Notes: generated by a model from the sequence alone, not told the origin. A DNA stretch of 64,000 nt from CAVTPU01 sp963736695 (GCA_963736695.1 CAVTPU010000004.1:1674001-1738000); one strand, 5' to 3'. Shown: positions 32,427-43,200, counted from the stretch's first letter. Translations and numbers: made by a program.

Positions 32427-34433
32427 TCAGTCCCGCAACGCGACCGCGTCCGCGCCGCCCCACCGTCCTGGCAGGCCACGGACCACGAGCCGGTTCACTT
32501 CGGCAGGCAACAGCGGCCGCACGATCAGACCGCTGTCCGCAGGGTCGAGTCCAAGCAGCACCCGCAGCAAAAGCAGTGGCGCGCCCGTCGCCCAGGCTTG
32601 TGGCGAACATGCGGTGGGGAACGCCACCGGCACCCGTGTCTGCGCGCGACCATAGCCGGCGAACGCCTCCGGCAGACGATAGGCGAAGTGCGCGGAGGCC
32701 TCGATGAGTGCCACCGCGAGCCGGTTCGCGTCGTGTCTGCGTCCATAGCGTGCCAGCCCGGCCGCGATGAGCGCGGTGTCGTGGGGCCACACCGCGCCGT
32801 TGTGATAGCCGATCGGGTTGAAGACCAGCTGCCGGGCCGCGAGCGTGCGCACCCCCCAGCCGGAGAACATCTCCTCGCTGGCGAGGTGCGCCACGACCCG
32901 CTCGACCCGCTCGTCGGTGACGATGCCGCTCCACAGCAGGTGACCGATGTTGGAGGCGAGGGTCGCCACCGGTTGTTTGTCGCCGTCAAGGGCGAGCGCG
33001 AAGAAGCCCTCCTCTTCGAGCCAGAAATCCCGGTCGAACCGTTCCCTCAACTCCTGCGCCTGGGCGTGGAGTCGCTGCGCGAGCGGCTCATCGCCGAACA
33101 CCTCGCGGGCGAGCCGCGCCATGCGCCGCCGAGCGTCATACACGTACCCCTGAATCTCACAGGTCGCCCGTGGCAGCGTCGCGAGTCGACCGTCGGGGTG
33201 GACGATCGAGTCCCAGGAGTCCTTCCAACATTGATTTTCCAGACCCGTACGAGGATTGCGGGTTTGGTATTCGACATAGCCATCACCGTCGCGGTCTCCG
33301 TGGTGGTCGAGCCAATCGACGGCCGCGCGGGCCACCGGCTCCAATCGTCGCACCGTCTCGACATCACCGGTCCACCGTTCATATTCATCAAGGAGAATGA
33401 GATAGAGCGGCGTCGAGTCGGCGGAGCCGAAATAGGGTGACTGCGGGCGTTCCCCGAAGACCGCGAGTTCGCCGTGGCGCAACTCGTGCAGGATCTTTCC
33501 TGGCTCCGCGTCACGAAAGTCATCCCATTGGTGCGCTTGGCGAGCCCCAAGCGCGAGCAGCGTCGTGCGCGCGAGTTCGGGTGTGAAAGGCAGCGTCTGG
33601 AAGCTCGTGATGAGACTGTCGCGACCGAACAGTGCCATGAACCAGGGCAGCCCGGCGGCCGGCAACGCTGATCCCGGCGCACCGTCCGGGGAGAACCTCA
33701 AGGCGGCGAGGTCGTGCACACTGCGGCGATAGAGCCGACTCAACTCCGGCCAGTCCGTCTCGACCACGGGCGCCGCCTCGAGCCAGGCTTCGAGCCCCGA
33801 CGGCTCCGCACTGCCGCGCGCCGACCGGACCGGCGCCGCCATGGTGCCGTCGTGCACCGTCACGGTGACCGTGGTCGACCAACTCGCGCCCGGCTCCACG
33901 GAAACGACGAACCGGATGGACTCCATCGTGGACTCGCCAGCCGGCGCGTGAATGTGGGTCTGCCGCTGAAAACCGCCCCGTTGATAGCTCAACACGATCC
34001 GGTTGGGGTTCACCGTGGTGGTCAGCTCACCCCGCTTGGCGAGCACGTCTTTGACCTCGAAGAGGTCTGCGAAATCGGCCGCGAACGCCAGCGACAAGTC
34101 GACGGTGACCCGCTCCAGGCCGTGGTTGTGCACCTCGAGGGTCTCGTGCATGCCGTCGGTCACGCGACGGCGGCGAAACAGTGACATCGTCGAATCGCGA
34201 TAGACGGTTCCGGTGTTCTCGGCGAGAAAGAACACCGCTTCGTGATATTCGAGTGTCTCGGCGGAGAGCAGGTCGAGGCGCTGACCGTTGAGGCGCAGTT
34301 CCCACCGCGACAGGTGCCGCATGTCGCGGAAGAACAGCCCAGTCGGGTCGCCGGGGCCGCTCGCGATGTCGCCGTGGCCGTCACTGACCACAAAGGTCGA
34401 GCCGCTGAGAACGTTGATATGCCCCCCGGTCAC
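32427..34433 (-). CDS. Amylo-alpha-1,6-glucosidase / glycogen debranching-type protein
   Basis: A 668-residue protein. The N-terminal ~210 residues form the glycogen debranching enzyme N-terminal domain (SGSTFVVSDGHGDI ... GLFFRDMRHLSRWELRLNG). The catalytic (alpha/alpha)6 barrel follows, with GLPWFMALFGRDSLITSFQTLPF, GDRDGDGYVEYQTRN, QCWKDSWDSIVHPDG, FSGWGVRTLA and NPIGYHNGAVWPHDTALIA. Probably releases glucose or trims alpha-1,6 branches in the cytosol; no signal peptide is seen. GTG 34433 with AAGGAG five bases upstream. It is divergent from a glycosyltransferase gene, which suggests joint alpha-glucan or stress-sugar metabolism. Confidence 0.88.
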   Translation of the reverse strand: MTGGHINVLSGSTFVVSDGHGDIASGPGDPTGLFFRDMRHLSRWELRLNGQRLDLLSAETLEYHEAVFFLAENTGTVYRDSTMSLFRRRRVTDGMHETLEVHNHGLERVTVDLSLAFAADFADLFEVKDVLAKRGELTTTVNPNRIVLSYQRGGFQRQTHIHAPAGESTMESIRFVVSVEPGASWSTTVTVTVHDGTMAAPVRSARGSAEPSGLEAWLEAAPVVETDWPELSRLYRRSVHDLAALRFSPDGAPGSALPAAGLPWFMALFGRDSLITSFQTLPFTPELARTTLLALGARQAHQWDDFRDAEPGKILHELRHGELAVFGERPQSPYFGSADSTPLYLILLDEYERWTGDVETVRRLEPVARAAVDWLDHHGDRDGDGYVEYQTRNPRTGLENQCWKDSWDSIVHPDGRLATLPRATCEIQGYVYDARRRMARLAREVFGDEPLAQRLHAQAQELRERFDRDFWLEEEGFFALALDGDKQPVATLASNIGHLLWSGIVTDERVERVVAHLASEEMFSGWGVRTLAARQLVFNPIGYHNGAVWPHDTALIAAGLARYGRRHDANRLAVALIEASAHFAYRLPEAFAGYGRAQTRVPVAFPTACSPQAWATGAPLLLLRVLLGLDPADSGLIVRPLLPAEVNRLVVRGLPGRWGGADAVALRD

Positions 34434-34584
34434 GGCCACTCCTTCGCGTCGACCACACCACCCCCGTGAGCCAATCGTGCACCGCCACGGCGAAATTCGC
34501 GGATAACACGCCCGTTTCCGACGCTCATCGGCAATCATGACGATAACGGGACCGATGAGGGCCCGCAGCCTGCAGAGGTGAGAC

Positions 34585-35850
34585 ATGGAGTCCTCAAACG
34601 GACACGAGTCGCCGAATGGGCACAGAGAACGCGGCCGCATAGGCCACGCGGGCGGGATGGTCCACAGCGGCGGGTCAGCCCCAGTCCGGTCCCGCTCGGA
34701 CCTCGATCCCGCAGAAAAAGACGGTGACGCGCACGGCCTGCGCATCGCGATGGTCATGCCTCCGTGGTATGAGCTGCCACCATCAGGTTACGGCGGCCTC
34801 GAACGGGTCTGCGCGAGCCTCATCGACGGACTCATCGATCTCGGCCACGACGTCACTCTCTTCGGCGCGGGGTTGCGCACCGGAACAAAGGCGCGCTTCG
34901 TCAGCACCAATCCCCAGTTGCAGTTTCCCCGACTGCTGGAGGCGATGCCGGAACTCGCGCACGTGACCCAGGTCAACGACATGCTCGACCCGGCCGCCTT
35001 CGATATCGTGCACGACCACACCACCATCGGCCCGGTCACCGCGTCGCAACGACGAGTGCCGACCGTCTACACGGTGCACAACTGCCCGCTCGGCGAGCTC
35101 AACTCCTATCTGTCCCGAGTGGACGACGCGGTGGGGCTGATCGCGATCTCGCACGCGCAGCGCCGCATCGCCCCGAATCTGCGCTGGACCGCGACTGTGC
35201 ATCATGGAATCGAGGCGGCCGGCGTGGTCAAGGCCGAACCGACTGGCGGACCGGTGCTCTGGCTCGGCCGCTTCGCCGCGGACAAAGGTCCCGACCTCGC
35301 GATCGCTGCCTGCCGCGCCGCCGGGCTGCCGCTCGTGCTCGCCGGCAAGTGCAACCAGACCGACGAGTGGCGATACCTCGACGAGGTGATCCGGCCGATG
35401 CTGGGCCCCGACGTCGAGCTTGTGCTCAACGCCGACCGGCCCCGCACCGAGGCTCTGCTCAGCGACGCGAGCTCTTTGGTGATGCCGATCCGGTGGGAGG
35501 AACCGTTCGGCATGGTCATGATCGAAGCCATGGCTTACGGCACTCCGGTCGTCGCGTTGCGGCGCGGCTCGGTTCCGGAGATCGTGCTGTCCGGCCGAAC
35601 CGGCTTCATCTGCGCCGACGAGTCCGAGCTTCCCGACGCTCTGCACGAAGCACGCACCCTCGAGCCGTGGCACTGTGTCGACCACGTTCGCACGTCGTTC
35701 TCGGTCGAGCTGATGGCGCACCGGCACGAGCGGGTCTATCGACGGGTGATCGCCGCGCACAAGCGGACCGTCAGCGCGCCGATCGGTCGGGAAAGACAAA
35801 CCGACGGTTCCCGAGTACGGGCATCCCAGGGCGCACCGGTCATTGCCTAA
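34585..35850 (+). CDS. Glycosyltransferase family 4
   Basis: A 421-residue GT-B glycosyltransferase. After an Asn/Gly/Arg-rich ~50-residue leader, the acceptor domain begins LRIAMVMPPWYELPPSGYGGLERVCASLIDGL, which has the glycine-rich loop. The donor domain is GPVLWLGRFAADKGPDLAIAACRAAGLPLVLAGK, and the retaining E-x7-E motif is in RWEEPFGMVMIEAMAYGTPVVALRRGSVPEIV. The family makes trehalose-, sucrose- or glycolipid-type products; acceptor unknown. AGAGGTGAG precedes ATG 34585. Divergent from the debranching-type gene across 151 bp. Confidence 0.9.
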   Translation: MESSNGHESPNGHRERGRIGHAGGMVHSGGSAPVRSRSDLDPAEKDGDAHGLRIAMVMPPWYELPPSGYGGLERVCASLIDGLIDLGHDVTLFGAGLRTGTKARFVSTNPQLQFPRLLEAMPELAHVTQVNDMLDPAAFDIVHDHTTIGPVTASQRRVPTVYTVHNCPLGELNSYLSRVDDAVGLIAISHAQRRIAPNLRWTATVHHGIEAAGVVKAEPTGGPVLWLGRFAADKGPDLAIAACRAAGLPLVLAGKCNQTDEWRYLDEVIRPMLGPDVELVLNADRPRTEALLSDASSLVMPIRWEEPFGMVMIEAMAYGTPVVALRRGSVPEIVLSGRTGFICADESELPDALHEARTLEPWHCVDHVRTSFSVELMAHRHERVYRRVIAAHKRTVSAPIGRERQTDGSRVRASQGAPVIA

Positions 35851-36062
35851 GGGTTCGCCTGCACCGCCTCATGTCGGGCACGGATCGAATTGTCCATCAC
35901 GCTCCGTGATTGAATCCGCGCGCACTGACGAAGGCCGCGCCTCATGTTGCGGCAAATGCGATTTCGTTACATCGTGTCATCGATGCGATGGGCGTCGCGG
36001 CATTACAATGCCTAGCGTCCATCGGCGTGCTGGACCTCTGCTGAACCCCTGGACGAGGTGTG

Positions 36063-38531
36063 ATGCGTACCCGACCCTGGTCGATCCGGGCGAAGATCAT
36101 TTCCCTGCTCCTCGTCCCATTGATAGCCCTCATCGGCATGTGGGCATACTCGACGGCGATCGCGTTCGCGCCGGCGATCGAGCTGGACAACGCCCAGACG
36201 AACTTCCGCACGGTCATCCTGCCGATCGAGACCGTCGTCGCCGAACTGCAGCGGGAACGCCGTGTCACCATGGCCTATCTCGGAACCCCACACCCCAACG
36301 CCGAGTCGGTGAGCCGACAACGTGGCCGCACCGACGCAGCCATCGCCGAGCTGCGCCGAATCACAGCCACCGACGAGGCCCGCGACGCCGCCAATTCCGC
36401 TATCCGAGACCGAATCGCGAGCCTCGACAGCACGCTCGCCTCCCTCGTGCAGCTGCGCGGCTCCATCGACCGGTCCGAGGTTAACCGGACCGCCGCGCAC
36501 CGCGACTACACCGCCATCATCCGGTCGGCCTTTCTCAGCTATGACTCGGTCATCGGCAGCGCGTCCGACGACGTGACCCGCCAAGCGCGATCCCTCCTCG
36601 CCTTCGCCCGGGCCGCCGAGCTGCTCGCCCAGGTCGACGCGGTGCTGACCGGCGCGCTCGCCGCCGGAAAGCTCAGTGGCGAGGACCGAGCGCTGGCCGT
36701 ACAGCTCATTGGAGCGCAACGGTTCGTCGTGGCCGAGTCATTGTCCGGTCTGGTCCCACCGGACCGGGCCGCCTATGAGCGACTGGCCGCTGGGGACGCC
36801 TTCGCACGTCTCACCGCCCTGCAGGACACGCTGCTCACCGACGCGCGCGCCGGCGCCACCGTGCCGTTCCCCGCCGCGTCCTGGCACATCGCCTATGACG
36901 ACGTCGCCAATCAGCTGCGTGAGCTGATCCTGCGCATCACCGCGGGCACGGTCCAGCGCACCGAACCGGTCGCGGCCGAGATCAGAACCACCATCGCCAT
37001 CGTGGGCCTGCTCGGACTTCTCGCCGTGGTCATCACCCTGGTGGCGTCGATCCGCACCGGACGCAACCTGCTGCGTCGCCTCGCCGGCCTGCGGCAGGCC
37101 GCGCTGGAGCTCGCCGTCGACCGACTGCCCCGGGTCATCGCCCGATTGCGTGGCGGCGAAGACGTCGACGTCGCGGGCGAGGCGCCCGCCCTCCCCTACG
37201 GCCGCGACGAGATCGGACAGGTCGGGCGAGCGTTCAACGAGGTGCAGCGGTCGGCGATCCACTCCGCCGTTGAGGAAGCGAAACTGCGGCAAGGCATCAA
37301 CGAGGTCTTCCTCAACATCGCCCGACGGAGCCAGACCCTGTTGCACCGCCAGCTCACCATCCTCGACCGCATGCAGCGCCGCACCGATGATCCGATCGAG
37401 CTGGAAGACCTCTTCCGCGTCGACCATCTCGCCACCCGCATGCGACGGCACGCCGAAGACCTCGTGATCCTCGCCGGATCCGCGCCGGGCAGGGGCTGGC
37501 GGAACCCGGTGCCGCTCATCGACGTGGCGCGAGGCGCCGCCTCCGAGGTCGAGGACTACGAGAGGGTCACTGTGGCGCAGGTGCCCAGCCTGGCACTCGC
37601 CGGCCGCGCCGTGGGTGACGTCATCCATCTGCTCGCCGAACTCATCGAGAACGCGACGGCGTTCTCGCCGCCACACACCCGCGTCAACCTCGCCGGAGAT
37701 GTGGTCGCGCACGGCTTCGCCTTCGAGGTCGAGGACCGGGGACTCGGCATGTCCGCCACCGACCTCGACGCGGCGAACGAACGTCTGGTGAACCCCCCGG
37801 ACTTCGACCCCGGAAACAGCGCGCAACTCGGGCTTTTCGTCGTCGCCCGGCTCGCGGCCCGCCACGGCATCAAGGTGTCGTTGCGCACCTCGCCCTATGG
37901 CGGCATCACGGCCGTCGCCCTCATCCCCGCCGAACTCATCATCGGTGACATCGAGCCGGCCACCGGACGTCACCACACCCGCCGGTCTCGGGCGGCGATC
38001 GCGGCGCTGCCCGCCGGACGGCCCAACACCGGCAACGGTGCCGGGGTCCCTGGGGCGATGCGGGAGCTGCCTGCGGCACTGACCGCACCGGGCCCGCTCA
38101 GCTCGCCGACCGAAGCCTCCCGCCCCGACCCCACTCCGGCCAACACCATCACGGCTCCGCCGAGCCTCGACGTCACCGAGCAGCGCGGCGGCCCCCGGCA
38201 CGCACGTCGGGAGATGGTCGAGCCGGCCGCCGACGAATCGGCCGTCCCTGAGCCGACCGTCGACGACGACGAACCGGAACTCTCCGCCGACGGATTGCCC
38301 CGCAGGGTGCGACAGTCGAGTCTCGCGCCGCAGTTGCGTGACCCGGCGCAGCCGGTCGACGCGACGATCCCGTCGCAACGGTCTCCCGAACAGATCCGCA
38401 CCATGATGTCGTCCTTTCAGGCCGGCATGGCCCGAGGACGGGAAGCTTCCGAAGCGACAGAACTCGAGACGCCGGAGAAGACCATGACTGATGAGACGTC
38501 GACACCGTCCACCGAGCGGGGGCAGTCATGA
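36063..38531 (+). CDS. cvnA: Conservon sensor histidine kinase-like protein (CvnA)
   Basis: An 822-residue membrane sensor. TM1 is at residues ~12-30 (IISLLLVPLIALIGMWAYSTAIA), then a nitrate/nitrite-sensing-type helical extracellular domain (~35-300, with QRERRVTMAYLG), TM2 (TIAIVGLLGLLAVVITLVASI), a HAMP-like linker, and a HATPase-type domain (LLAELIENATAFSPPHTRV, VEDRGLGMSATDLD, GLFVVARLAARHGIKVSLRTSPYGGITA). The conserved phospho-acceptor box of normal kinases is replaced by NIARRSQTLLHRQLTILDRMQ. A Pro/Ala-rich disordered tail of ~180 residues ends the protein. ATG 36063 is preferred over GTG 36060. First gene of a conservon. Confidence 0.92.
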   Translation: MRTRPWSIRAKIISLLLVPLIALIGMWAYSTAIAFAPAIELDNAQTNFRTVILPIETVVAELQRERRVTMAYLGTPHPNAESVSRQRGRTDAAIAELRRITATDEARDAANSAIRDRIASLDSTLASLVQLRGSIDRSEVNRTAAHRDYTAIIRSAFLSYDSVIGSASDDVTRQARSLLAFARAAELLAQVDAVLTGALAAGKLSGEDRALAVQLIGAQRFVVAESLSGLVPPDRAAYERLAAGDAFARLTALQDTLLTDARAGATVPFPAASWHIAYDDVANQLRELILRITAGTVQRTEPVAAEIRTTIAIVGLLGLLAVVITLVASIRTGRNLLRRLAGLRQAALELAVDRLPRVIARLRGGEDVDVAGEAPALPYGRDEIGQVGRAFNEVQRSAIHSAVEEAKLRQGINEVFLNIARRSQTLLHRQLTILDRMQRRTDDPIELEDLFRVDHLATRMRRHAEDLVILAGSAPGRGWRNPVPLIDVARGAASEVEDYERVTVAQVPSLALAGRAVGDVIHLLAELIENATAFSPPHTRVNLAGDVVAHGFAFEVEDRGLGMSATDLDAANERLVNPPDFDPGNSAQLGLFVVARLAARHGIKVSLRTSPYGGITAVALIPAELIIGDIEPATGRHHTRRSRAAIAALPAGRPNTGNGAGVPGAMRELPAALTAPGPLSSPTEASRPDPTPANTITAPPSLDVTEQRGGPRHARREMVEPAADESAVPEPTVDDDEPELSADGLPRRVRQSSLAPQLRDPAQPVDATIPSQRSPEQIRTMMSSFQAGMARGREASEATELETPEKTMTDETSTPSTERGQS

Positions 38532-38944
38532 CCCAGCCTCGCGACGCGGGCATGGATTGGCTGCTCAACGATCTCATTGACCGCGTTCCGGCAGCGCGAA
38601 GCGCGGTGGTGCTCTCGGTTGACGGCCTGCTCATCGGCGTCTCCCGCGGGCTGAATCAGAGCGACGCGGAGCATATGTCGGCGATCGCGGCCGGATTCCA
38701 GAGCCTCGCCCGTGGCGCCGGGCGACACTTCCGCGCCGGCTCGGTGCGCCAGACCATCGTCGAGATGGAGTCGGCATTCCTCTTCGTCACCGCGGCGGGC
38801 GAGGGCGCATGCCTCGCGGTGCTCACCGACGCCGCCACCGACATCGGCTTGGTCGCCTACGAGATGGCGATGTTGGTCAAGAGGGTGGGACAGAACCTGT
38901 CGACCCCGGCCCGTACGACGAACCCGGCCGCGCAGCCACGATGA
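38528..38944 (+). CDS. cvnB: Roadblock/LC7 protein (CvnB)
   Basis: A 138-residue roadblock/LC7-fold protein (DWLLNDLIDRVPAARSAVVLSVDGLLIGVSRGLNQSDAEHMSAIAAGFQSLARGAG; FLFVTAAGEGACLAVLTDAATDIGLVAYEMAMLVKRVG). These act as GTPase regulators or scaffolds with the CvnD GTPase. Joined to cvnA and cvnC by ATGA overlaps, as usual for conservons. Confidence 0.95.
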   Translation: MTQPRDAGMDWLLNDLIDRVPAARSAVVLSVDGLLIGVSRGLNQSDAEHMSAIAAGFQSLARGAGRHFRAGSVRQTIVEMESAFLFVTAAGEGACLAVLTDAATDIGLVAYEMAMLVKRVGQNLSTPARTTNPAAQPR

Positions 38945-39366
38945 CCACGACTCCTGAGCCGATCGGCGCACCACGACACGCCGACCCCGACGGGGGACAC
39001 GACGCGCATGACTGGCTCGACCAAGACGCCGGCCCGGTGGTGCGGCCCTATGCGGTGACCGGCGGTCGAGCTCGCCCCGCCACCACCGGCATCGGGCTGC
39101 TCACGTTCATCGAGGCGAACTACTCGCCCGACGCCGACGTGGCCACGTTGCAGCCCGAGCATCGCACCATCTTGCAGATCACCCGCACCGCGCACACGCT
39201 GGCCGACGTCGCGTCAGAGCTCGATCTTCCGGTCGGCGTGGCCCGGGTGCTCGTCGGCGATTTGGTCCACACCAGACTGGTCACGGTCTTCGAGTCGGAG
39301 ACCTCGGTGCGCCCACCCGATGAACCGATCCTGCGCGCGGTGATCGATGGACTCCGCGCGCTCTGA
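38941..39366 (+). CDS. cvnC: DUF742 protein (CvnC)
   Basis: A 141-residue DUF742 protein with a winged-helix-like C-terminus. It contains GPVVRPYAVTGGRARPA, LEPEHRTILQ-type sequence (TLQPEHRTILQITRTAHTLADVASELDLPVGVARVLVGDLVHTRLVTV). Known members work with the CvnB and CvnD partners at the membrane; a DNA- or protein-binding role is inferred. ATGA overlap with cvnB, and 20-nt overlap with cvnD. Confidence 0.94.
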   Translation: MTTTPEPIGAPRHADPDGGHDAHDWLDQDAGPVVRPYAVTGGRARPATTGIGLLTFIEANYSPDADVATLQPEHRTILQITRTAHTLADVASELDLPVGVARVLVGDLVHTRLVTVFESETSVRPPDEPILRAVIDGLRAL

Positions 39367-39952
39367 GCCGCCCTCGGGGCCGGGCTCCGGGGCGGGCTCG
39401 GCCCGCCGGGCTCCCTATGCCGTGAAGATCCTCGTCGCCGGCGGATTTGGAGCCGGCAAGACAACCCTGATCGGCACGGTGAGCGAGACGCTGCCGTTGC
39501 GCACCGAGGAGACGCTGACGGCGGCGGGCCAGCACACGGATGATCTGTCCGGTGTGGAGGCGAAGGACACCACCACCGTCGTGATGGACTTCGGCCGCAT
39601 CACGATCACCGACCAGCTGGTCATCTATCTCTTCGGCACTCCTGGCCAGGACAGGTTCTGGTTCCTCTGGGATGAGCTCGCCCTGGGCGCGACGGGCGCG
39701 GTCGTGCTCACCGACACCCGGCGGCTCGCGGACTGTTTCCCGTCGGTCGACTATTTCGAGCGGCGAGGCATTCCATTCATCGTGGCGGTCAATTGCTTCG
39801 ATGGTCGCCATGGTCATGAGCCGGCGCAGGTGCGCGACGCGCTCGACCTCGATCCCGGCGTGCCCGTGGTGCTCTGCGACGCCCGCGACCGCCAGTCGGC
39901 GAAGGGCGTGCTGATCGGTCTCTGCGAACACATCATGCGTACGAGCAGCTGA
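39347..39952 (+). CDS. cvnD: Conservon ATP/GTP-binding protein (CvnD)
   Basis: A 201-residue Ras-like small GTPase (MglA-like). P-loop VAGGFGAGKTTLIGTV near 30, switch II FGTPGQDRFWFLWDEL with the Q and conserved GTPG, and base recognition VAVNCFDG in place of NKxD. With CvnA-C it forms a membrane signalling complex compared with eukaryotic GPCR/G-protein systems. In some conservons a cytochrome P450 follows; here instead there is a terminator. Start ATG 39347 lies inside cvnC. Confidence 0.95.
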   Translation: MDSARSEPPSGPGSGAGSARRAPYAVKILVAGGFGAGKTTLIGTVSETLPLRTEETLTAAGQHTDDLSGVEAKDTTTVVMDFGRITITDQLVIYLFGTPGQDRFWFLWDELALGATGAVVLTDTRRLADCFPSVDYFERRGIPFIVAVNCFDGRHGHEPAQVRDALDLDPGVPVVLCDARDRQSAKGVLIGLCEHIMRTSS

Positions 39953-40014
39953 CCCGAGCCCCGGATCAGGCTGGAGCGATCACGACCAGGTCGGGGCGCA
40001 CGGATCTCGAAAGG

Positions 40015-40056
40015 AATGTGGCGGGTGGGCGACCTAGGTCGCCCACCCGCCACATT
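40015..40056. terminator. 42-bp perfect palindrome
   Basis: A full palindrome without loop, 21 bp per arm starting AATGTGGCGGGTGGGCGACC and centred on CCTAGG. It lies 63 bp past the cvnD stop, and so is probably the terminator of the conservon operon. The A-T flanks give T runs on both strands, which suits bidirectional use. Confidence 0.7.
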
Positions 40057-40075
40057 TAATCCACTGTGGTTAAAG

Positions 40076-40105
40076 CCTCAGTGGTCAGAACCTCAGTGGT
40101 CAGAA
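40076..40105. repeat. 15-bp tandem duplication
   Basis: CCTCAGTGGTCAGAA occurs twice in direct succession and is followed by a partial third CCTC. It lies between the two terminator hairpins of convergent transcripts; no coding role. Confidence 0.7.
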
Positions 40106-40161
40106 CCTCGACGCGAGGTCGAGCTGTCTGATCCGTTGTCGTCAGATCTGTTCACTGTGGG

Positions 40162-40199
40162 GTGTGGTCGTCACGACTATGCCGCCGTGACGACCACAC
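40162..40199. terminator. Terminator hairpin of the subtilase gene
   Basis: Perfect 14-bp arms GTGTGGTCGTCACG and CGTGACGACCACAC with a 10-nt loop, ending 12 bp beyond the subtilase stop on the minus strand. Confidence 0.7.
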
Positions 40200-40211
40200 T
40201 CCGCCGGTGAA

Positions 40212-43200
40212 CTACTTGGTGATGTCGACCGTGCTGGTGACGATCGTCGTGCCAGCGACCGCCGGCGACGTCAGCGAGGTCTTCACCGTGCCGGTGCCGG
40301 GCAGCAGGCCCATGACATCGACCGTGTAGGAGACCGACCCGCCAGCTGTCGGCGCGGAACTGGTGATCACCTGGTTCTGCGTCGGCAACACGTTGAGTCC
40401 GAGACCGGCACCGCCGGCCCCGCTGACGTTCTCCGCACCAACCTGGAACGGCGCGTTGTCGGCCGGAGCCGTCGGCAACGCCGCGGGGTCATAGGCGAAG
40501 GAGATGTCCTGCGTGGCACCGAGACCGATCCAGGTCTGGAAGTGCCTCTCCGATGTGGTTCCCCACTCGAACACGTTCCACTCCACGACGAGCCATTCGC
40601 TGCCACCGCCCCCGAGAATGCCGATCCGAACGCCCGGGGCACCCGTGCCGTCGAGGTCGGTCCAGAACGGCGCGAGCAGGTTGTTCGGCCGCGACGGGCT
40701 GGGGATCGCCGGAAGGGTGCAGCAGACGACGTCTTCGGCGGTGGCCCCACCGGCGACGACATAACCGTTGCTGGTGATGCCGAGGCTGGTGTAGGTGACT
40801 CCGTTGAAGACGAACGCGGGCACGTTGTAGTTCAACGCGTCCTCGTCACCGACGGGCTCGGCCGGGATTCCGAACGACCCGAGCGGCAGATAGTCCGGAC
40901 CGGCCGGGGTGTCGCCCGCCGCGATCGATGGCACACCGGGAATCGCGCCGTTGAGCGCCACGCCCTTCTTCTCCACCTTGAACGGGTGAACCTTGGTCGC
41001 TCCGGTCGCTCCCGTGATCGGCAGGCGCAGCCCGGTCTCGGTCTTCAGATCGGCCGTGGTGTCGGCGAACGAGTCGTTCGTCGCCGTGATGGTGCAGGTG
41101 CTGTGGCCGCCCATCGCAACGGAGGTCGGAGCGCACTCGCTGGCGAGCTTGACGGAGCCCTGCTGCGACACGAACGCCACGGGCAGGTGCAACCGGGGCA
41201 CGCCGCTGGTGCGCGGGGTGAGGTTGATCTGCCCGAACTTCTGGCCGGGCGACGTCGACTTGATGGTGATCTTCAGTGTGACCGTCTTGCCGGCGCCCAC
41301 GGTGAAGGCGGTCGGGCTGACGGTGATGGAGCTGCCAGCCGGCGCGGTCGCGGTGACCCGGTAGGACTGGGAGCGGGTCGTCACGTTCTTCGCCACCCGG
41401 GTCGTGGTGATGCTGCCCGGCATGATCGGCGCGTTGAGCGACGGGATGTTGAGGTTGAGCGTCTGCAACGGGTCTCCGCCGATGGCCGCCATGCGAGCGG
41501 CGGTCTCGTCGAAGGTGAGGCCCGGGTTGCCCGCCGGAGCGAGCGCGATGCGGCCAGCGCCGAGGTCGAACGGGTCGGCCGGCGTGGTCAGATCTTCCTT
41601 CACCACGTTGGTCGTCGCGGTCGTCATGAGCGCGGACTTGATCTGACCTGGGGTCCAGGTCGGGTGCAACGCCTTGATGAGCACAGCCGACCCCGCGGTG
41701 TGCGGTGACGACATCGAGGTGCCGGCGATGGCCTGGAAATACTCGCCCTGCGGGCCCTCAGCGGACGTCTCCGGGGTCGGAGTGTGTCCGGCGAGGATCT
41801 GCACACCCGGCGCGGTCACGTCGGGCTTGATGAACTGGCCCGCTGGGCCACGCGAGGAGAACGCGGCCATCGCGTCACCGGCACCGGTGAGCTTCTGCCC
41901 AGCGGTGAAGGTGGCGGAGAATCCGCCGGAGTGCGCGGTGGCGAAGGTGTTGAACGCGGTGCCGTCGGCGAGGTGCACCGTCGGCAGCCAGTGGTTGTCG
42001 GTCTCGATGTCGGCGAGGGTGGCGTTGAACAGGATCATGCCGGCGGCACCACCCTGCTTGACGTTGAATCCCTTGTCGACACGGGCGTTGCCGCCACGCT
42101 GACACGCCACGATCTTGCCGGTGAAGGTGCCGGCGGCGGCGGGGGTGGTGCAGAGGTTGTCGCTGTAGGGCGCCGCGGAGGCGAAGACGACCGGCAGCGG
42201 GCCGACACCGGAGGTGATCGACGCGCCGTGGAACGTGGCGGTGTCGGCACCGGAGGTGACGGTCAGCGTCGAGTCGAACTCACGCTTCTGGGTGGAGGCG
42301 GCGACCGTGGTGACCCACGGCGACAGGTGGTTGGCGGTGCTCGCGCCGGGGCCGTCGTTGCCGGCCGAGGCGGAGACGAAGACGCCGGCGGCGTAGGCGT
42401 CGAGGAACGCCAGCTCCACCGGGTCGGTGAACGGGTCGACGCCACCGGAGATCGAGAAGTTGATCACGCTGACGCCGTCGAGGATCGCCTGCTGCACGGC
42501 GGCCGCCGAGTCGGAGCTGAAGCAGCCCGCGGCGCCACAGACCTTGTAGACCGAGACCCACGCGCCGGGCGCGATGCCGTTGAGCGGGCCCCGCTCGACG
42601 CCGAGCACGGTGGCCGACGCGAGCTTGTTGCCGGCCGAGGTCGAGCCGGTGTGGGTGCCGTGGCCGTTGGAGTCACGCGCGGTCTTGTAGGTCTCGGCCG
42701 CGGCGCGACCCGGGTCGGCCAGGTAGGTCTGCAGGAACGGCTTGCCGCCGATGAGCTTGTTGTTGCAGGCGAAGACGTCGGTGGCCGCGGTGAGCGGGTT
42801 GTCACCGAAGTCGCAGGCGCGAGCCGTGCCGTCGGCCTTCGCCGGCGGCGCGGACAGGAGGCCCTTGTCGGCGAAGGAGGGGTGCTCCGGCCACGCACCG
42901 GTGTCGAGCACACCGAAGATCACGCCCTTGCCCGCCTTGGCGTCGCCGCCGAGCTGCGGATAGAGCGAGGTCGCCCCGATGAACGACGCGCTGGCGTCGG
43001 TGAGCGGCTTGCGCAGCGCGTCCGACTGGACAGCGACGACGCCCGGGATCGTCAGCACGTCAGCGATCTTGTTCGCCGGCACGGATGCGGCGATGCCGCC
43101 GTAGACCGTCTGCAGGCTGCGGCCCACCTTCGCGGCGGGGACCTTCTTCTTCAGCTGCGCGACGAACGCGTCCTCGACCGAGGTCACGTGGCTGGCGTAT

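Noticed and set aside
31770..33440. 556-codon plus-strand frame across two genes
   Set aside because: Runs through the GAF-ANTAR gene in another frame and antisense to the glucosidase; a shadow.
36060..39952. Ordinary two-component system
   Set aside because: Although the first protein looks like a histidine kinase, the following roadblock, DUF742 and GTPase genes identify a conservon and there is no response regulator.
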